64,000 nucleotides of DNA from Acanthaster planci (GCF_001949145.1 NW_019091438.1:230885-294884), one strand, 5' to 3'. Shown: positions 1 to 13,665, numbered from the stretch's first letter. The notes: generated from the letters alone by a model not told the origin. Program-made: numbers and translations.

Positions 1-1079
1 GGATCTTTCATGGCAAAATAATATTAATAGTAATATCAGGCATGCTATGCTTCGTCGTTATTCAAAGAAATGACTTCGTCATTATTCAAAGAAAAGCCGC
101 TCGTTTCATCTTTAATGGCGACTAAAACACGTCATCATTTTTCCAAAAGGATTTGCTCAGGTTCTTTTTCTAAGTAAACGTGAATTCAAAATATAAGGAT
201 ATTCCACAAAACACTCTTTGTTGTGGATCCGGACGATCTTATGCTTCACTCTCGAAAAAAAAGTACGCCCATATCTACTTATGTTCACAAAAACTGCACG
301 AATTTCTGCATTCGTTAGATATTGGTAACCGTTAATTAATTATCTCCCTTGCCATTGGGTCCAACATGTTTATACCAACATTTGGCACAATCAGCTTGAT
401 GAGACAAAAGCCCCCCTCCCCCAACTTCCCCTCTATGATTAAACTCTCGGCTTAACGCCACAATGTTCAAGTAAACATAAGTCGGTGGGTAGCACACAGG
501 AAAAACAATCACGGCCCAAGTGCCTCGCGTTTAGATTACAGACGAGGAGAGCGTTCTCCATATATCCCCGCAAGCTTGATGGATACCCCCTAGCTCACAC
601 AGCGAAAGAGGGGTGCGCTACCCTCATCATCGAGAGAGTAGGAGGGAGACGGGTGTGTGTGGGGGGGGGAGATACAGGGAGGAAGACAAAGGGAAAGAAA
701 ATCCGGAGACCAGATGCAGATACAATTTCCGATATTGCTTCCTCTGCTTCCGATGCCGTTGGACATGCCGAGTAAGAAAGTGCGAACTCTATGCGGTGGA
801 TATAACGTTATCATTACAATTCATGTCACGTTGCTGACACAGCCTAGAGCACATCAGGTACAGTGCATTTTATGAACGAACTCATCATCCGAAGCTTTTC
901 ACTTCTGTGCAATGACTCCCCGAACGCGCACTCGTACACGTATTTCTAGATTTTATCTGTACAAATCTCAGGTCAGTCAACTTGCGAACAAACATTAACT
1001 CACTCCTACCCTGAATGAAAACTCCATATGTGCATTGAGAATGCAATACTTGTAATATTGTGAATTTTTCACTTCACTT

Positions 1080-1262
1080 CCACATCTCATTTTTTGTCTT
1101 TCATTCTTACCACGTCTAACACAATCAAGAATCTTTTCATGTTGACTTCAATCCCAATTACTCCTTAAGTCATACTTCTGAGATTTTTTTCTTAGTAATG
1201 AGATGAGGACCATCGGCATACGTGATCAAGCACCACTGCCATAAAAACTCTCGCTTGATCTG
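1080..1262 (-). pseudogene. Decayed LINE-type reverse transcriptase fragment
   Basis: Read on the minus strand, the segment gives REF, then TYADG, HLITKKKISEV and, after stops and a frame change, GIEVNMK. This matches the order of the catalytic YADD box and the downstream G-L-x-V-N-x-x-K-T-K block of non-LTR reverse transcriptases. The second catalytic aspartate reads as glycine, and several stops interrupt the frame, so the copy is dead. Neither the upstream RT domains nor an endonuclease could be found nearby. The family (RTE-, CR1- or jockey-like) cannot be decided from so short a piece. A chance resemblance is possible but made less likely by two motifs at the right spacing. Confidence 0.42.
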
Positions 1263-1854
1263 AGCTTTTAGCAGGTACGAGCAGACCTTTTCGGGGCATT
1301 AAACCACGGAACACATAGTAACGGTTTAATATGTACCATTAATGTTTCCCTGGATGAAACTACTCATTTCCCGAAGTAAACCTGTGTGTACAAATCAGAA
1401 ATGCTATTCGACATAGCATTTGTGGAGCGGCCGCGCAACATTTCAGATGAATATCATCTCAAACAGGTTATTTTGCGTTATTTCTAGTTGTCTTCTCATC
1501 CAACTCAAAAGACTTGGCTGGGAGCCTCTGTTTCCTGAGGCGGCTGTTTTTCTAGCTTTGGAACAACTTCAGCATTCGCAGTCCGGCAGTCGTAATCCGA
1601 AATATCATAAGACAGATAAAAAAAGCATGTGCCTTTACATCTAGGTGCTTGATCCCCGTGGAACATTTATGTTCTCGCCAGGGAGAGTCGTAAAAATAGC
1701 TGAGGTACACAAAAATAAGTGATGTGACGTCAGCGTGAATCAAAAGGGCACATAAGCATGGACGAGATGTGCTAAAATAGAAACTCTGTGATTGATGACT
1801 GAACAGATGCATTGCGCAAACCTTCGTCCTTAAAATTCTAACATGATTGCTTAC

Positions 1855-1992
1855 CACTGGTACGTGGCCATGTGATACTGCTTCGTCTACAAGACAATTT
1901 ATCATAACTGTATTCTCATGCATGAGAAGGACGTCCTTGGGGACACGCTTCAAACCAGCAAAACCAGGAGTACCAGTTACAGATATATAGCC
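1855..1992 (-). other. Candidate coding exon, no recognised family
   Basis: Forty-six codons are open on the minus strand and end at a good donor (GTG|GTAAGC). The composition looks protein-like, with GTPGFAGLKRVPKDVLL followed by VDEAVSHGHVPV. The proposed acceptor (ACAAG|GGC) has a poor pyrimidine tract. No partner exon was found on either side, and I do not recognise the product. It could be an exon of an unidentified gene, a relic, or chance. Confidence 0.2.
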
Positions 1993-4900
1993 CTTGTCAA
2001 GTCACATTTTCGCTCGCAATCCTGTCTTTCTTAAGCACATTTCTCTACCGATTACCTCTACTAAACCGCGCCCAAGCGAATTTAAAGATGGTGATGTATA
2101 TGCACGACTGAGATTCGGAGAACCTCTTCATGTGCAGTATGTCCTCGCCACCTTTAGCTAAATCCTCGAGTCAACTATAGGCCTACTGTTAACTTGAGAG
2201 GGTTCCTCAAATCAAAGCCGAGGAGGTCGCTCACTAGTTTTGGATAGCTTGGGGGATTAAAGCTTCAGTTTATTCTGGGGCTGTCGAAGGTAAAAATGTG
2301 CCTTTCCTTGAGGATTTGTAAAAAACGATTTGTTTAGGGGAGGTGCAGTGCAATAGCTGACGCGGTACGGTGAATAAATATAGACGCCACCGGCTGACGT
2401 TGAAGCTCAGGGAGACGGACGACGAGAGGTCCGGGTAGGTCGCAATCTCGAACAAGTAGATGGTAGCACTATGGACAGGAGAGCCTTGCAAGATTTATGC
2501 TCGGCTTTTGCCCAAATACAACCATTCCACAACTGCTGGGGATATTAGTCTTAACTCATCAGCCTTATAGCTAATAGCAATTGTAGCTCGGGCATGTCCG
2601 AGTCCCGCGCCATGCATTTCGCCCATGGCATGGGTGTACTTTTATGGCATTTGGCAAGACCTCGGTTAACGACAACATGACAAAATGGCGCCTTGGTTCG
2701 TATTTAGAGGTATACAAAGCTCTGTGATTCACCGCCTGCAGATGAAGACTGTGAGTGCAACATGCATCCGCAGCAATATTGCTCCGCCAGCAGTACATGA
2801 GCCATGGACGTTAAATCATTCAGCTGGTCCAAATGCCGACTGGGTTTTGTCATGTTTACTATGTCCAGATCCAGTTACTCACGGCACAGGAATCGTGTTA
2901 TTTTTGCCCCTCAAGCCTTCGTCAAAACATTATGATCTTAACAGATCAGGACACAATCGGGGAGGGCCCTCTGTCCTTTCCCGGTTTCTGAGATGCGAAA
3001 CATCTGGGCGGGATGACGGAGGAATGGCTTCCTTGTCAGCCTCCATAGAACGAACGAGAGAAACAAGGCCCAAGCACGCAGGTTCCATTTCTGACTACCC
3101 AGCTGGCATATCAGTTTGTTTCCAACTGATCCGAATTCTTGTTTAGAATGACTAATATGTGGCGGGCGAAGGTCGAGAATTTTCATTAGCAAAAACTTCC
3201 ATGCCGATGTCAAAAACAAATCGCTACATCTTTGTCATATTCAATTTGGGTTACTCTGAACGTGGATTACTCTCACAGGAAAAGAGGCGAACGTATAGGG
3301 ACGACGGGCGGACGCAAATGAAGAAGAACTGTACCAAAGCAACAAAAATCACAACAGTGCATTAAAGAACAACAAAAAGCGCAACAAAACTGGGGACAAG
3401 TCATATTGACAGCGACAGCAATGAGAAGAACATCATGAAAGATACAGACCTTGCGACAAGAAGGCGACAATAACAGCAAATGTCGTTACACACAACCAAG
3501 AAACAGTATGGCGTACCGATATGTTCAAATAAGCATTTTTCACTTCCTGAAAAAAGATTTTTTTTTCAAAATTAAAAACATCGCCAGTTCGCCTTGTACC
3601 AAACGACATCCAATCGCTGCAAATCACCCTGATTGAACCCAGTCAGCTAAGCTGATAAGTATTGATAATCCAGTCTCTTGTACCACACTGTCCTGTTTAT
3701 TGGAGACAAATGGGAATACGAGAGCATTGCATTTGGGCTAATGAATTCATCGTCTTCATTCAAGAGATGAGATACTCGCCATTTATGTAAAATATGAGTG
3801 CTGACTTAAGGGGCCGGCAAGGGGTCGCACGCATGGACGCACATCTGGAATTGCCAGACTTGAAATCGTTTTAATAGGCAAAGTCGTCGATGGACGTGGA
3901 TGGATGACAACAAACAGTCCAGGCTATGATGAAGTGGAATTTGACGGCAGAATGAGGGAGGGACCGGCTTGCTGGGAGAATGTTAGGGTGAGGAGTGACG
4001 GCCGTGATTTCGCGGCCTTCTTTAACTTTCTCGTATAAACAGAAAGACAACGAGAAAACAGGCTTCTTTGTTTGTGATGAGGTAGCGAAAGATACTCGTC
4101 TCTGTCAAGGAAGAGGAGGTGGTGAGACTGAAAGATAGACCGAGATCCTCAGCCTAACAACGAGATTGCCCTCCCGCCATCTTGGTCAGATTTCCTGGCT
4201 GCAAGACAGTAACTGAAACGAAATCAATGATCAGTGTGCGAGTTGCTCAGCATACAGGGGTAATATAATCGATAGCTTGCAAGTGTTAACTATGGAGCTA
4301 TCAAAAAGGATTGCTCAATATGCTTGAGTAACACACTGAAAGTTTTTAGGACAACCACCAGACTATCGCCAGCTGCTGAAAAGAAAATGGTGCTCAGCAA
4401 GTTTAGATGCTCAACAAATTTCAACCAGCCGCAGCCAATACATATCACGTGTTACTTTAGCTGGTAAGCCAAGTAAATCTGTCCTACGCCCAGCAAGTTT
4501 CAGTGCATAATGTATGGAAAATTTGTAGTGACATTATGGAAGTTAATCTCTTGTTTGAGAGGAACCAGTTGTTTCAACTTGACGTTTCGAAAAGCGTGCT
4601 CTGTTCGTCATCAGGTGACTGTTGGATTCGTGCTGGTGAGGGGCTCGGGAAGTGGAGACGTGGGCCTGTTTAATTCCTGCGGATCCAGTATCGCCACGAG
4701 TGATCACAAGGCTGAGTTGCGTTATCCACATGCATCATCAGGGCGAGTTTTGGTGTCTGTGAACCAACGTCAGATCACTGATCGCAATCTGGATCCGAGT
4801 TAAACCCTACCTCGATGGTTCAACGAACCGGCCCTTAGAATCAGACCTACAGAGATTAGCTTTTTGGACCGTTAATACGCGAGTTTTTGGGGTAGGATCC

Positions 4901-7900
4901 AGGGTAGGACCTACTTGGTGCCAAGTCGGTAATTGATACAGGGACAGGGACTAGTCAAGTATTTGCGCGAGGACGTTGGTTGCCTCGTCCCCGACTTGCA
5001 GATGATGACCAATATGTTAATATTAAAGCCGCACCGAGGGTTTTCGACTGAAGTTCACGGACAAACAAGATTATCTAACGTGTTTTCATCGGGTCTAGGG
5101 TGGGATGAGCGTATAGCAGCTCCAACGAATTATCCCGTTGCTAGGTTGCGGTGGCACCAAAATTCACGTATTTCGTTGGGTGATAAATATTTCGGAAGTT
5201 GAAACCGATGCTCCGACTGAGGCGGGGCATCAGTAAAGTTTTTATTCTGTCGCTTAATTCCCTCGCCACGAGTTTGATACGTTTGTGACATCAGCACATC
5301 ACAAAAGAAAATGTGGCTGTGACATTTCCTCAATAAGAAACACTCTCTGTCAGATTCCCAGACGGAAATCAGTACAGATTCACTCGGTGAGCCCGTCCAT
5401 TTCGGTCTGGCGTTAAGCTCTGGCTCGCACAGGAAGCCAAGAAAACCAAGACTTACAGGCGGTCCCTGCGTGATGACAGAGGCTAACGAGGGCATTGGAA
5501 AGAAACTGAGCAATTAAAACCGATCGACTAACTGCCGCTTAATTGCGGCTTACCCTTTCGCGCGATTTGCAGTATCGATTCGGCCTACTCACTAATCACA
5601 GGCGAAATTAAATCTAGGGCACGTGGCAGAGAGACGGCAACAGCTGTATAATTAAATCGATCATTTTGTCAACGCGAGCACACGTGTTGCACGTCAGTTG
5701 GAAGGACCGGTTTCCAGGTTTCTCTTCCCAAAAGGCTATTCTGAAACTCACTGAAAAACCTATAAACACAATGAATAATTGACACGCAAATTCTGTAAAT
5801 GCTTCCAGCTTCCAGTGATCAATTCGATAGGGAACTCGGGGGAACAAAATTGTTGCCTCAGTGCGGGTACAGCAAATAAAAAACGAAAGTTTCACGTGGT
5901 CATACAATCATCTTGTTGTCGGTGGCCGAATCTTTTGCAAAAATCTTGTCAAACTAGGAGAGGAAAAAAAATCCACGAGTTTGTGGATACCGAAGTAATA
6001 AACCGCTGGTGTATTTCATCAGCGAAGATGGCTGGCATTGATACAGACAGCTTCACATCCAAGTGATAAAAGAGAAGGCCCTCCATATAATCATATTAGT
6101 CGAAGGATAATGCAGACGGGATGGCAATTATTACCAGCATTCAGCCGCGTCCATTCCCCCAACTTGGCGCGACTAATGACAAATACAGGATTTGCCATCC
6201 TTTCTTTCCTTTCCATTTAGATCCCCGTGTAAGTGCACGACCACGGTCAATTTCGGTCGGTTAAGCGTCGCAGCAATGAGAGAATTTATTGGGAGAATAC
6301 CTGGATAATTCTCATCACGACTTCCCCCCCCCGTCGGCATTGAGTCTCCGACTGATAAGATGAAAAGGGTTTTATTTGAAGTGTATACCCGAGGAAGGTC
6401 ACGTAAATACCAGCGAAGGGTCCGTGGCTTCATCAGTGGCGAGAGAATAACACTATTCATGTCATTCTCGGTTCCCAGCGTAGTTTCAAGCTTTGCGGTT
6501 AGCTTCAAGTATCGGCCTATTTTGAAATACCCTGCCACTTTTTTGACAATAAATGGTCTTTTGTTTCGTTTCCTCACTCGTGCCTTTTGGAGTAAGAAAG
6601 CTTGAGGGAAGTTAAAAGATACGACACGGTTCTGACCCGGCTTAATCGGTCATGCTGGTGGTGCTGAATAGTATCATTCAACTTTGCGTGCCTCGATTTT
6701 CTTCCTCAGTGCAGCGAGTCAATCATGATAAAGTGTCTTGCCGAAGGACACATTCACCATCACAACCCCCCTCCCTTCGCCCTGAGTGGTTGATCGGAAC
6801 CCTCACCCGTGATATCGGCTTCACAACAAGAAAAGGCCATAAAAAGGCCATGCTCACTTCGATATACTGGCTGGAAACAGTGCGTGCGCTCACGGAAGCC
6901 GCTCAGTGAGCGGCTGCTGGCATTTCCCAAAGCCAAAGATTCACTCAGGTTCTCAGCTGGTTCTCGCGCGCTGAGTGGAACTGTTTGCAAAGCCACGTGT
7001 TATACTAAACATTTCTATGACAGTGTTTTGGCCAAGGTAACGTGGGTCAAAGTTTGGACAACTACAAACTATACGGACTTCATCAAACAAAACGTATAGG
7101 GAAACTGACCTGGAGCGTTGATTAATTATACGATGGAAAAAATGACGTGAGTCGAATTTGAATCCATGACCCGGAACACCGTACAAGCACTCTACCAACA
7201 GAACTACCCATGCCCCATTTAGGCGGTTCGTCAATTATCATTGTTTGGGGACTTTGTCAGACAATCATAGTGGTTTTTCCCCTTGCAGTGGCGACGAAAA
7301 AATTCAAATACTCGATGTGCATGTATTTTGAAACCTTGTAATTAGCTTTTAAGCTTTGCAGCCGTCCTTCGTCCGTCTTTATGACTGACTCTACACGTGA
7401 CGCGCTCAAGTAAGAAAGTGGTAACGCGTCCGAGTAAACAACACAGTGGTGACTTGTTCAGCGACCTGAAATAAGTCTGCTATAGGTCACGGATTACGAG
7501 CCCGAGGTACTTCATTGGATTACAGTGCATTACAATTGAATTTCCATATTAAAATATGGTTTTAATCTTCTTTATACCGGCACTAGTCATAGACACCTGT
7601 ATTTATAGTTCAAAACATGCATAATTGTGGGTTGTTTGTCGCTTCTGGCCATGAACAAATGCATCACGGTGTAATTATCGTATACATTCCTACAATGTGT
7701 TGCACCTTTTGAATTTTGGGGCATCCGCATGTGTTTGACGTTCCTGTTCTTCAACGAGCCTGCGCAATTGCCTGCAGTAGACGCGATGTCAGTCCGTCTA
7801 AATGACTGCCTATATATCGTGTTCTATAGGCTTAACTGCAGCCGTCTCTTAGTCTGTCTCCCTTCGCGCCCGCTCGCGACTGAAACAACATGCACTGAAA

Positions 7901-7901
7901 C

Positions 7902-8035
7902 ATGGCGGAGGTGGTTCTGGGTCCGTGCATTTACATTCAATTTCGTAGACAGGCCCAGGGCGGAGTGCGATCTTGAGCTGATTACGGACAGCTCTCATCG
8001 CGGAGCTGGCGAAGTAGGGAGCCCCGGGCGAGAAG
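7902..8035 (+). other. Possible 5' exon beginning ATGGCGGAGG
   Basis: An ATG in good context (GAAACATGGCGG) opens 24 codons beginning MAEVVLGPCIYIQF and then meets TGA at 7974. A different frame across 7948-8035 reads coding-like (AECDLELITDSSHRGAGEVG) and ends at a GT-A donor-like site (GAAG|GTACTT). Either a frame break separates the two halves or only one is real. No downstream exon was recognised. Treat it as an unproven promoter-proximal exon candidate. Confidence 0.15.
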
Positions 8036-11000
8036 GTACTTGTAATCCCCTTAATCTGCTACCCGAACTTGATTGAGTTCCGGACTAGCGTACCAGCAGT
8101 AGGAGAATGTTTACCAACTATACTCAAAGATATTCAGAGAGTATACGAAATTACACAGACTATCAAATCTCTGACAAAAGTCATTTTTTTAATGAACCAG
8201 CCTCGGGTTGGAATTTTTTTCAGACGTAGGAATTTGTTTCGTTGAAATTGCCGTATACTGACTCTCCTAGAACACTTCTTGCTTCAGTTTCTCTTGAAAA
8301 AGAAACAAAATCCTCAGAACAGTTTCGAATAAGTGAGGTAAAGGTCCTAGGGATTCAGATGCAGAAGTTCATAAAGTTCTAGAAACGCCAATATGTCCAA
8401 GTTAGGACGAAAATCAGTTCCCTCAACAAAGAGAACAATTCAAAAGATAGTGCACCACCATGAGGTTTTCACGGAGCGTCTATTTTTCTCGCGGTGCAGT
8501 ATGGGAAAAAGTCGCCATCCCTTTGCTGAAAAGGTATCCCTTTGCACATGGGCTATGAACTCTTTACACTTTTCGAACGCATGCAATTTTAAAGCGTTAA
8601 TCTTTTCAGCGTGCTGAATAATGGTTATATTCATGTCAGAATACCGAAATAAGATCTGCACAATTTTATCTATACGACTGTATACTTTACTCCGCCAATT
8701 ATTTTGGTCAGAGGGTGAAGGGTTTTAAGCTGAGTTCAAGAAAAGAGATCTCTGGACTCAGCAATGAGCTTTCACATTAGATTTCTAAGCTCTTGTCAAT
8801 TTTCACACCATCTACACACTCTTTGTTACTTCGTTTAGTTTGCGATGATTGTATAATAACATTAAAATGTTTGTGTATTCTCGCATGATTTCTTTTGACG
8901 ATTTGAGCTGAATTAAAATGCATTGTCCACTGGTTGGGAGTCGCGTTTCAAACGAAGTGGTATCCAAGGTCTCTGAAAACCCTGTCATAATGAAGCAATA
9001 AAAGAGATAATTAAGGTATCAGCTTCTCCAATTGAGGGACGCCATCGGGTGATCTATGGTCGCGAGTTAAGTCAAGAGACTTGTCCAATAAGAATTAGTA
9101 GTGGAACAGACCAGAGCTCTTTCTGAGCTGCACGCACCCAGCCCTATACAATGTCATGTCAGCATAACGGTGGACTAGCTTGGAGCTGCGGATTGTTGAC
9201 TGGGGTAGGGGCCTGTTGTGGTGACTTCAAAAAATTCATTGACGACGCTGGCTCTCAGCCCTAAATAGGGCGTTCCATTAATTAATTGACACTTGTGTCT
9301 TTGGAGAAAGGCTGCTCGGCTTGTTAAACGTAAAAAAGCGACAATGATTGAGAAGAACGCTTAGAGTGCTCACGACAGACAACTTACGGGAGGGATGGAG
9401 GTTTGCACCAGGGTGGGGCTAACTGGCATATCATGAAAGGCAGGGAAGTAAACCATGCTAAGAAAAAAATATAAGCTAGAATTTTAACATCAGTGAAATT
9501 TCCCTCTGATGTCTAAATTTGTGGGTGATTTTACTGAGCCAAGTGCTACGTGTGGTGTGAATCCAATATCGCAATTATTTCTCTGACAAGAATGACATCA
9601 CTGATCGTGCCGTTATATTTTACCCAATGGTAGGTAAAATGTGCACTTGGCTTTTAACCTGCGACTCCATACCAGTCTTTTCTAGTATCTTGTTAAATGT
9701 ACCACAGCACCCTCTCCCTGTGCCCCTCCCCCCTTAACACACAGACACAGCCTACGAATGATATGGGCAGGGAAGAGAGAACTTTGTAAATGTTGTTTTG
9801 CAGAACCGACAAGACAAGCTCAGTGAGGAATCATTTTAAAATGACTCCCCTGCAAAGAAGACCACACATACACCACTTTTGGGATCGCCTGAGAGCGAAG
9901 GTGACTGCCGAATACAGTAAGCATTTAAAGTATTATTTTTGTCCTCTATTTCTTAAACAACATAATATATAGCGATCACGGTGTTGATATTTTAGTGATG
10001 ACGAAGACAAGTCTGCTTGAGTGACAATGGACAGCAGTGTTTGATGTATCAGACGATCCTTCCCAGCTCATCGGTGGTCTGGGCACCGGTCGGTCGCGAC
10101 ATTTTAACATTTGAAAGTAATATTGGTCGGGACGTGCTTGGCGGGCAAAGAGGGTTTCACTGACAGTATTTGGTTGCGACTCATGTTGTTTGTTCAACAG
10201 TTGCTATCGGATGGCGCGACTGGGACGAACAGAAGGGGGGTTGCACACCATGAGCCAGATGGTGCAGGAGACTTGAGGCAAAGGGAGGAGGGTTACCAAG
10301 ACGGATGAAAGAGGATTGTGGAAGAAGATGGCATGTGATAGCAGACTTCCAAGGAAAAAAGGGGACGAGAACATCAATTGGTATTAGCCTGTGGAGGCTC
10401 TGCATCTAAGCGAAACTAGTTCAGGCTTGAAAACTTGCTTAATCTCATTTTGGGGCAACTTCTCCAGTCTTGGTTAAAGGTTACCCAAATTTACCAACAA
10501 TTAGTGGACAAGGTAAGGACAATTTATCCGAATATAGGCCTATTTAAGCATTCCCCGTGCTGTAAAGTATACGGTGCATTTATTCTTTTAGTCATTCAAT
10601 ATGTCCTAATAAAAATATCATAATGGCGGTCGTGAGTTCTGGTGCTCTGGATACGAAGCCGTTCATCTGGGTTCAGTCTTCGGCATGCCGACCAAAACAT
10701 TCTTCCCCGTGAGGGTTTGGGGCGACAGAAGGCGGGCATTGTGCGTGGGAAGCATCAAAATACAGCATCATGCATGTTCGGAGAGATATGCCTGAAAGCT
10801 CCGGGCCTGGTTCAAAACGAGTCGCCCTCTCCAGGAACGTGGACTCACGCGCCCGTGTTGGCAAAGAAACGGGTCGATGGACGATAGGCACGCGAACGCA
10901 GGGCACTGTGACTACATATAAACCAACGATGCATCTCGCGTGTATTATGAAAACAGCCATGTGGCGTTCATATCATACAATATGAATTATGTTACTCCGT

Positions 11001-13086
11001 CATGAGCCGTCTCTCGGCGGTGTGGCCTACTCGCTTATGACAGGAACAGCTGCAGGAGTGGTAAAGGGACAGCGTAATGCGATGGCTTCATGAAGAGCCG
11101 TCTTGAGGAAGGAAAGAAAAGAATCAAAGACCGATAATCCTCCAATACCGAGAAGATGAAACCATTCAGTACCTGAATTGTCACGATGATTCCTAAAGCG
11201 TTTTCAAGTTATCCAGCAGCGAGGGTATCGCATTAGAATTTGAATGTTTTCAGTTTTTACAATGCTGATTCAAATGAAATAAACCATGATAATAAAAAAT
11301 CCATCGTCAAGAAGAGCCTTATGACACACATGTGAAAAAGCAAAGTCTGTAGGCCTAAGCATTCTGTAGGCCTAAGACCTGTCAAAAGTTGAAAACACTG
11401 CGGAAAAGGGTTATTCGAATCTTAATTAGACACGCATGTCATTAACATTGTTGGTCATTGTGAAGATATGAAGATCATAGAGTCCCGGATTCTTGTAAAG
11501 TTTGAAAACGTGTACGGGTCTGCATGCCCAAAGAAAAGGATAATCCCATCTTTTCCAGCTACAAAAATGACATAAAGATAAACATGTACAAGTAATCATT
11601 TTCACTGGTAACAACCACATCCCAGTGGCCATTTGCCAAACAGACAAGCCGATCAAACCCTCAGCAAACTATGCTGGGTATCTTCAAAACAAAAAAAGGA
11701 AAGAAATATCGGTCTCATTGAAATAGGCTGCGACCGCGAATCGTATTACACGCCATACCCGGAATAGCTCCAACGGTCAGCCAAGTCCCCCCTGTAGCTG
11801 GGACCTTTGACCTAATATTAATAGAATCATCTTCGCTGGTTTCACGCCGTAGGGGTGAAGAGCCCCACTGTGCATGTCGAGCGTGTAAACCATCTTATTA
11901 GCTCCTCGTTTCATTCACATGACCTTGAAGCGGGATTACCCACATTATTCAGAAATATTTTTAAAATGACGATTATGTGCACACTTTTCTCTATTCTGAT
12001 TTATTCTACATAGTGTCGATAAAACTGGATTTATAAACCAACAATAGGACTTAATATTTCAGAACACCATTAAATATTTTTCTTACTTATCAAAACAATG
12101 ACACTCAAGCCAACAGAAATATTGTGGCGATATAATCTGGAAAAGTTTTGAACAGTAGTAATCAGATTGGTTTCTTTCATTTGCGTCATGTGAAGCCAGA
12201 ACAGAATTTAGGACGTTGGGGTAAGTTTGAATCTTGCTGGGAAATTCTGAACGAGGTCCAAAGAATACTGTGTCAATATTTCAGTCAGGGTTTTTCTTTT
12301 GTTTAACAGTAGTAGGGCCTGCTTTGCGCGCACGAATATTGCACCAATGCAACTGATGTTTTCATTAATATCTGACACACGTGATTCTGAATGACACAGT
12401 GTTCTTTCCACTAATTTCTGTTTGCAACTCGCTTTCACTGTTTGTCTTTGGCTTTGGCTATACATGTATAGCAAAGCATTTGACATGGAGAACCCCGCAA
12501 GGATTACGTATTCGTTTGGAGGCAGTGAGAATCTGACTTATGGTTGTATCCGCTTTCTCGTCTTTTCCCTGTCATTTTGGGCTGATGTTAGCGATATAGC
12601 CATTACTGCATGATTATTTGGGCATTACTGATTACGCAATTGTCTGACACAATAACGCAATCGACTTTTATTCTACAAATCGATCATCAACTACAAGTTA
12701 GTTGATGCTCCCTCACGCCAATCAAGTCAACGGCGAAATTTGCTATGGCACCAAATTGAAGGTACGCCATATTATTCAAGCGGCCATCTTGATTTACTCC
12801 TTTTTTGCTGTATTTTTGCCATTTACTTACTTGATCAATAGAGTGTGTTTATTCATGAAATTCTAGTAGAAGGAAGACCATTCGACTCCCACACGATCGC
12901 ACCCGGGAAGAAAAAAAATGCCAAGCTGCACGGTGCGATCAGTTTTTAATTAGGGATATTATTACCACTGTAGCATCCGAAGCACGCTTCTCGGGAGACA
13001 TTTCAGACGTCTCATTTATATCAAATAACAGCAATAGCTGCCCGTTTCTCCACAGCCTTCGAGGTGCGAAAAAAATAACCCTGAGG

Positions 13087-13173
13087 ATGGCGGGAAAAAA
13101 ATGTCAGGATTCGAATGTTGTTTACCTGATAGATGGAGACTTGCTAGAAGAAGCCAACAGCACCATGTCCTCT
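13087..13173 (+). CDS. Candidate first coding exon of an unidentified gene
   Basis: ATGGCGGGAAAA opens a frame of 58 codons (to TAG at 13,261), too short for most ORF callers. The first 29 codons look protein-like, including NVVYLIDGDLLEEANSTMSS, and stop exactly at a possible donor (TCT|GTACAA). After that the frame becomes pyrimidine-rich and less convincing. A CpG-dense patch follows within 300 bp, consistent with a promoter region. I recognise no family and found no second exon, so the evidence is limited to start context, composition and one splice signal. Confidence 0.25.
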
Positions 13174-13439
13174 GTACAATCCTCCACAGATCCCTCGCTG
13201 TTTCCCGCAGCCTACACATGTTTCTTTTCTGCTTTTTCCCCCCTCTTCTTCGGGATGTCTTAGAAGACACTCTCCTCGCAGCTATAGATGCGTTCCTCGT
13301 ATGTCCTTCAATACCGACACATGCACTGTCATTTCGTCCATCGTATTCATCAGCAGCCCCTAAAATTTGTGCAACCGCAAGAAAAGAAGGCTCCTTTAAA
13401 TCGCACTTAGCATTATTAAAGCGAGGGGGATATTTCCGA

Positions 13440-13665
13440 CATTATTTGTGGGCTGGCGCGGGCTTTATTGCGAGGCATGCTACGCTCGTTTAGCGATGCG
13501 TAAATATAGCACGGCGTTGGCCCGGAGCGAGAAATGAGAGTACGGGAGCGGGCCGACTGGAACAGCTGATACCGCGGGTACCTGCGTCATGACGACAGTA
13601 GCGCGGAGAGGCGCTACAGCGTGGCAGACGCGAGAGGGCGATCCACTCGTGGATCAGTAGGCCAA
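13440..13665. promoter_or_regulatory. CpG-dense patch
   Basis: This stretch is rich in CpG and GC-box-like runs (GGCGCGGGC, CGGGAGCGGGCCG, GCGCGGAGAGGCGC) in a region that is otherwise AT-rich and CpG-poor. It could mark a promoter or 5' exon of an unidentified gene. Orientation is unclear, and no gene body was recognised on either side. Confidence 0.3.

Noticed and set aside
2685..3146. 153-codon open frame, the longest in the left flank
   Set aside because: Composition is not protein-like, no splice pair or family was seen, and an opposite-strand frame of similar quality overlaps it.
9790..9931. BED-finger-like TSSVRNHF stretch as a hAT transposase relic
   Set aside because: The paired cysteines and the final histidine spacing are not present.
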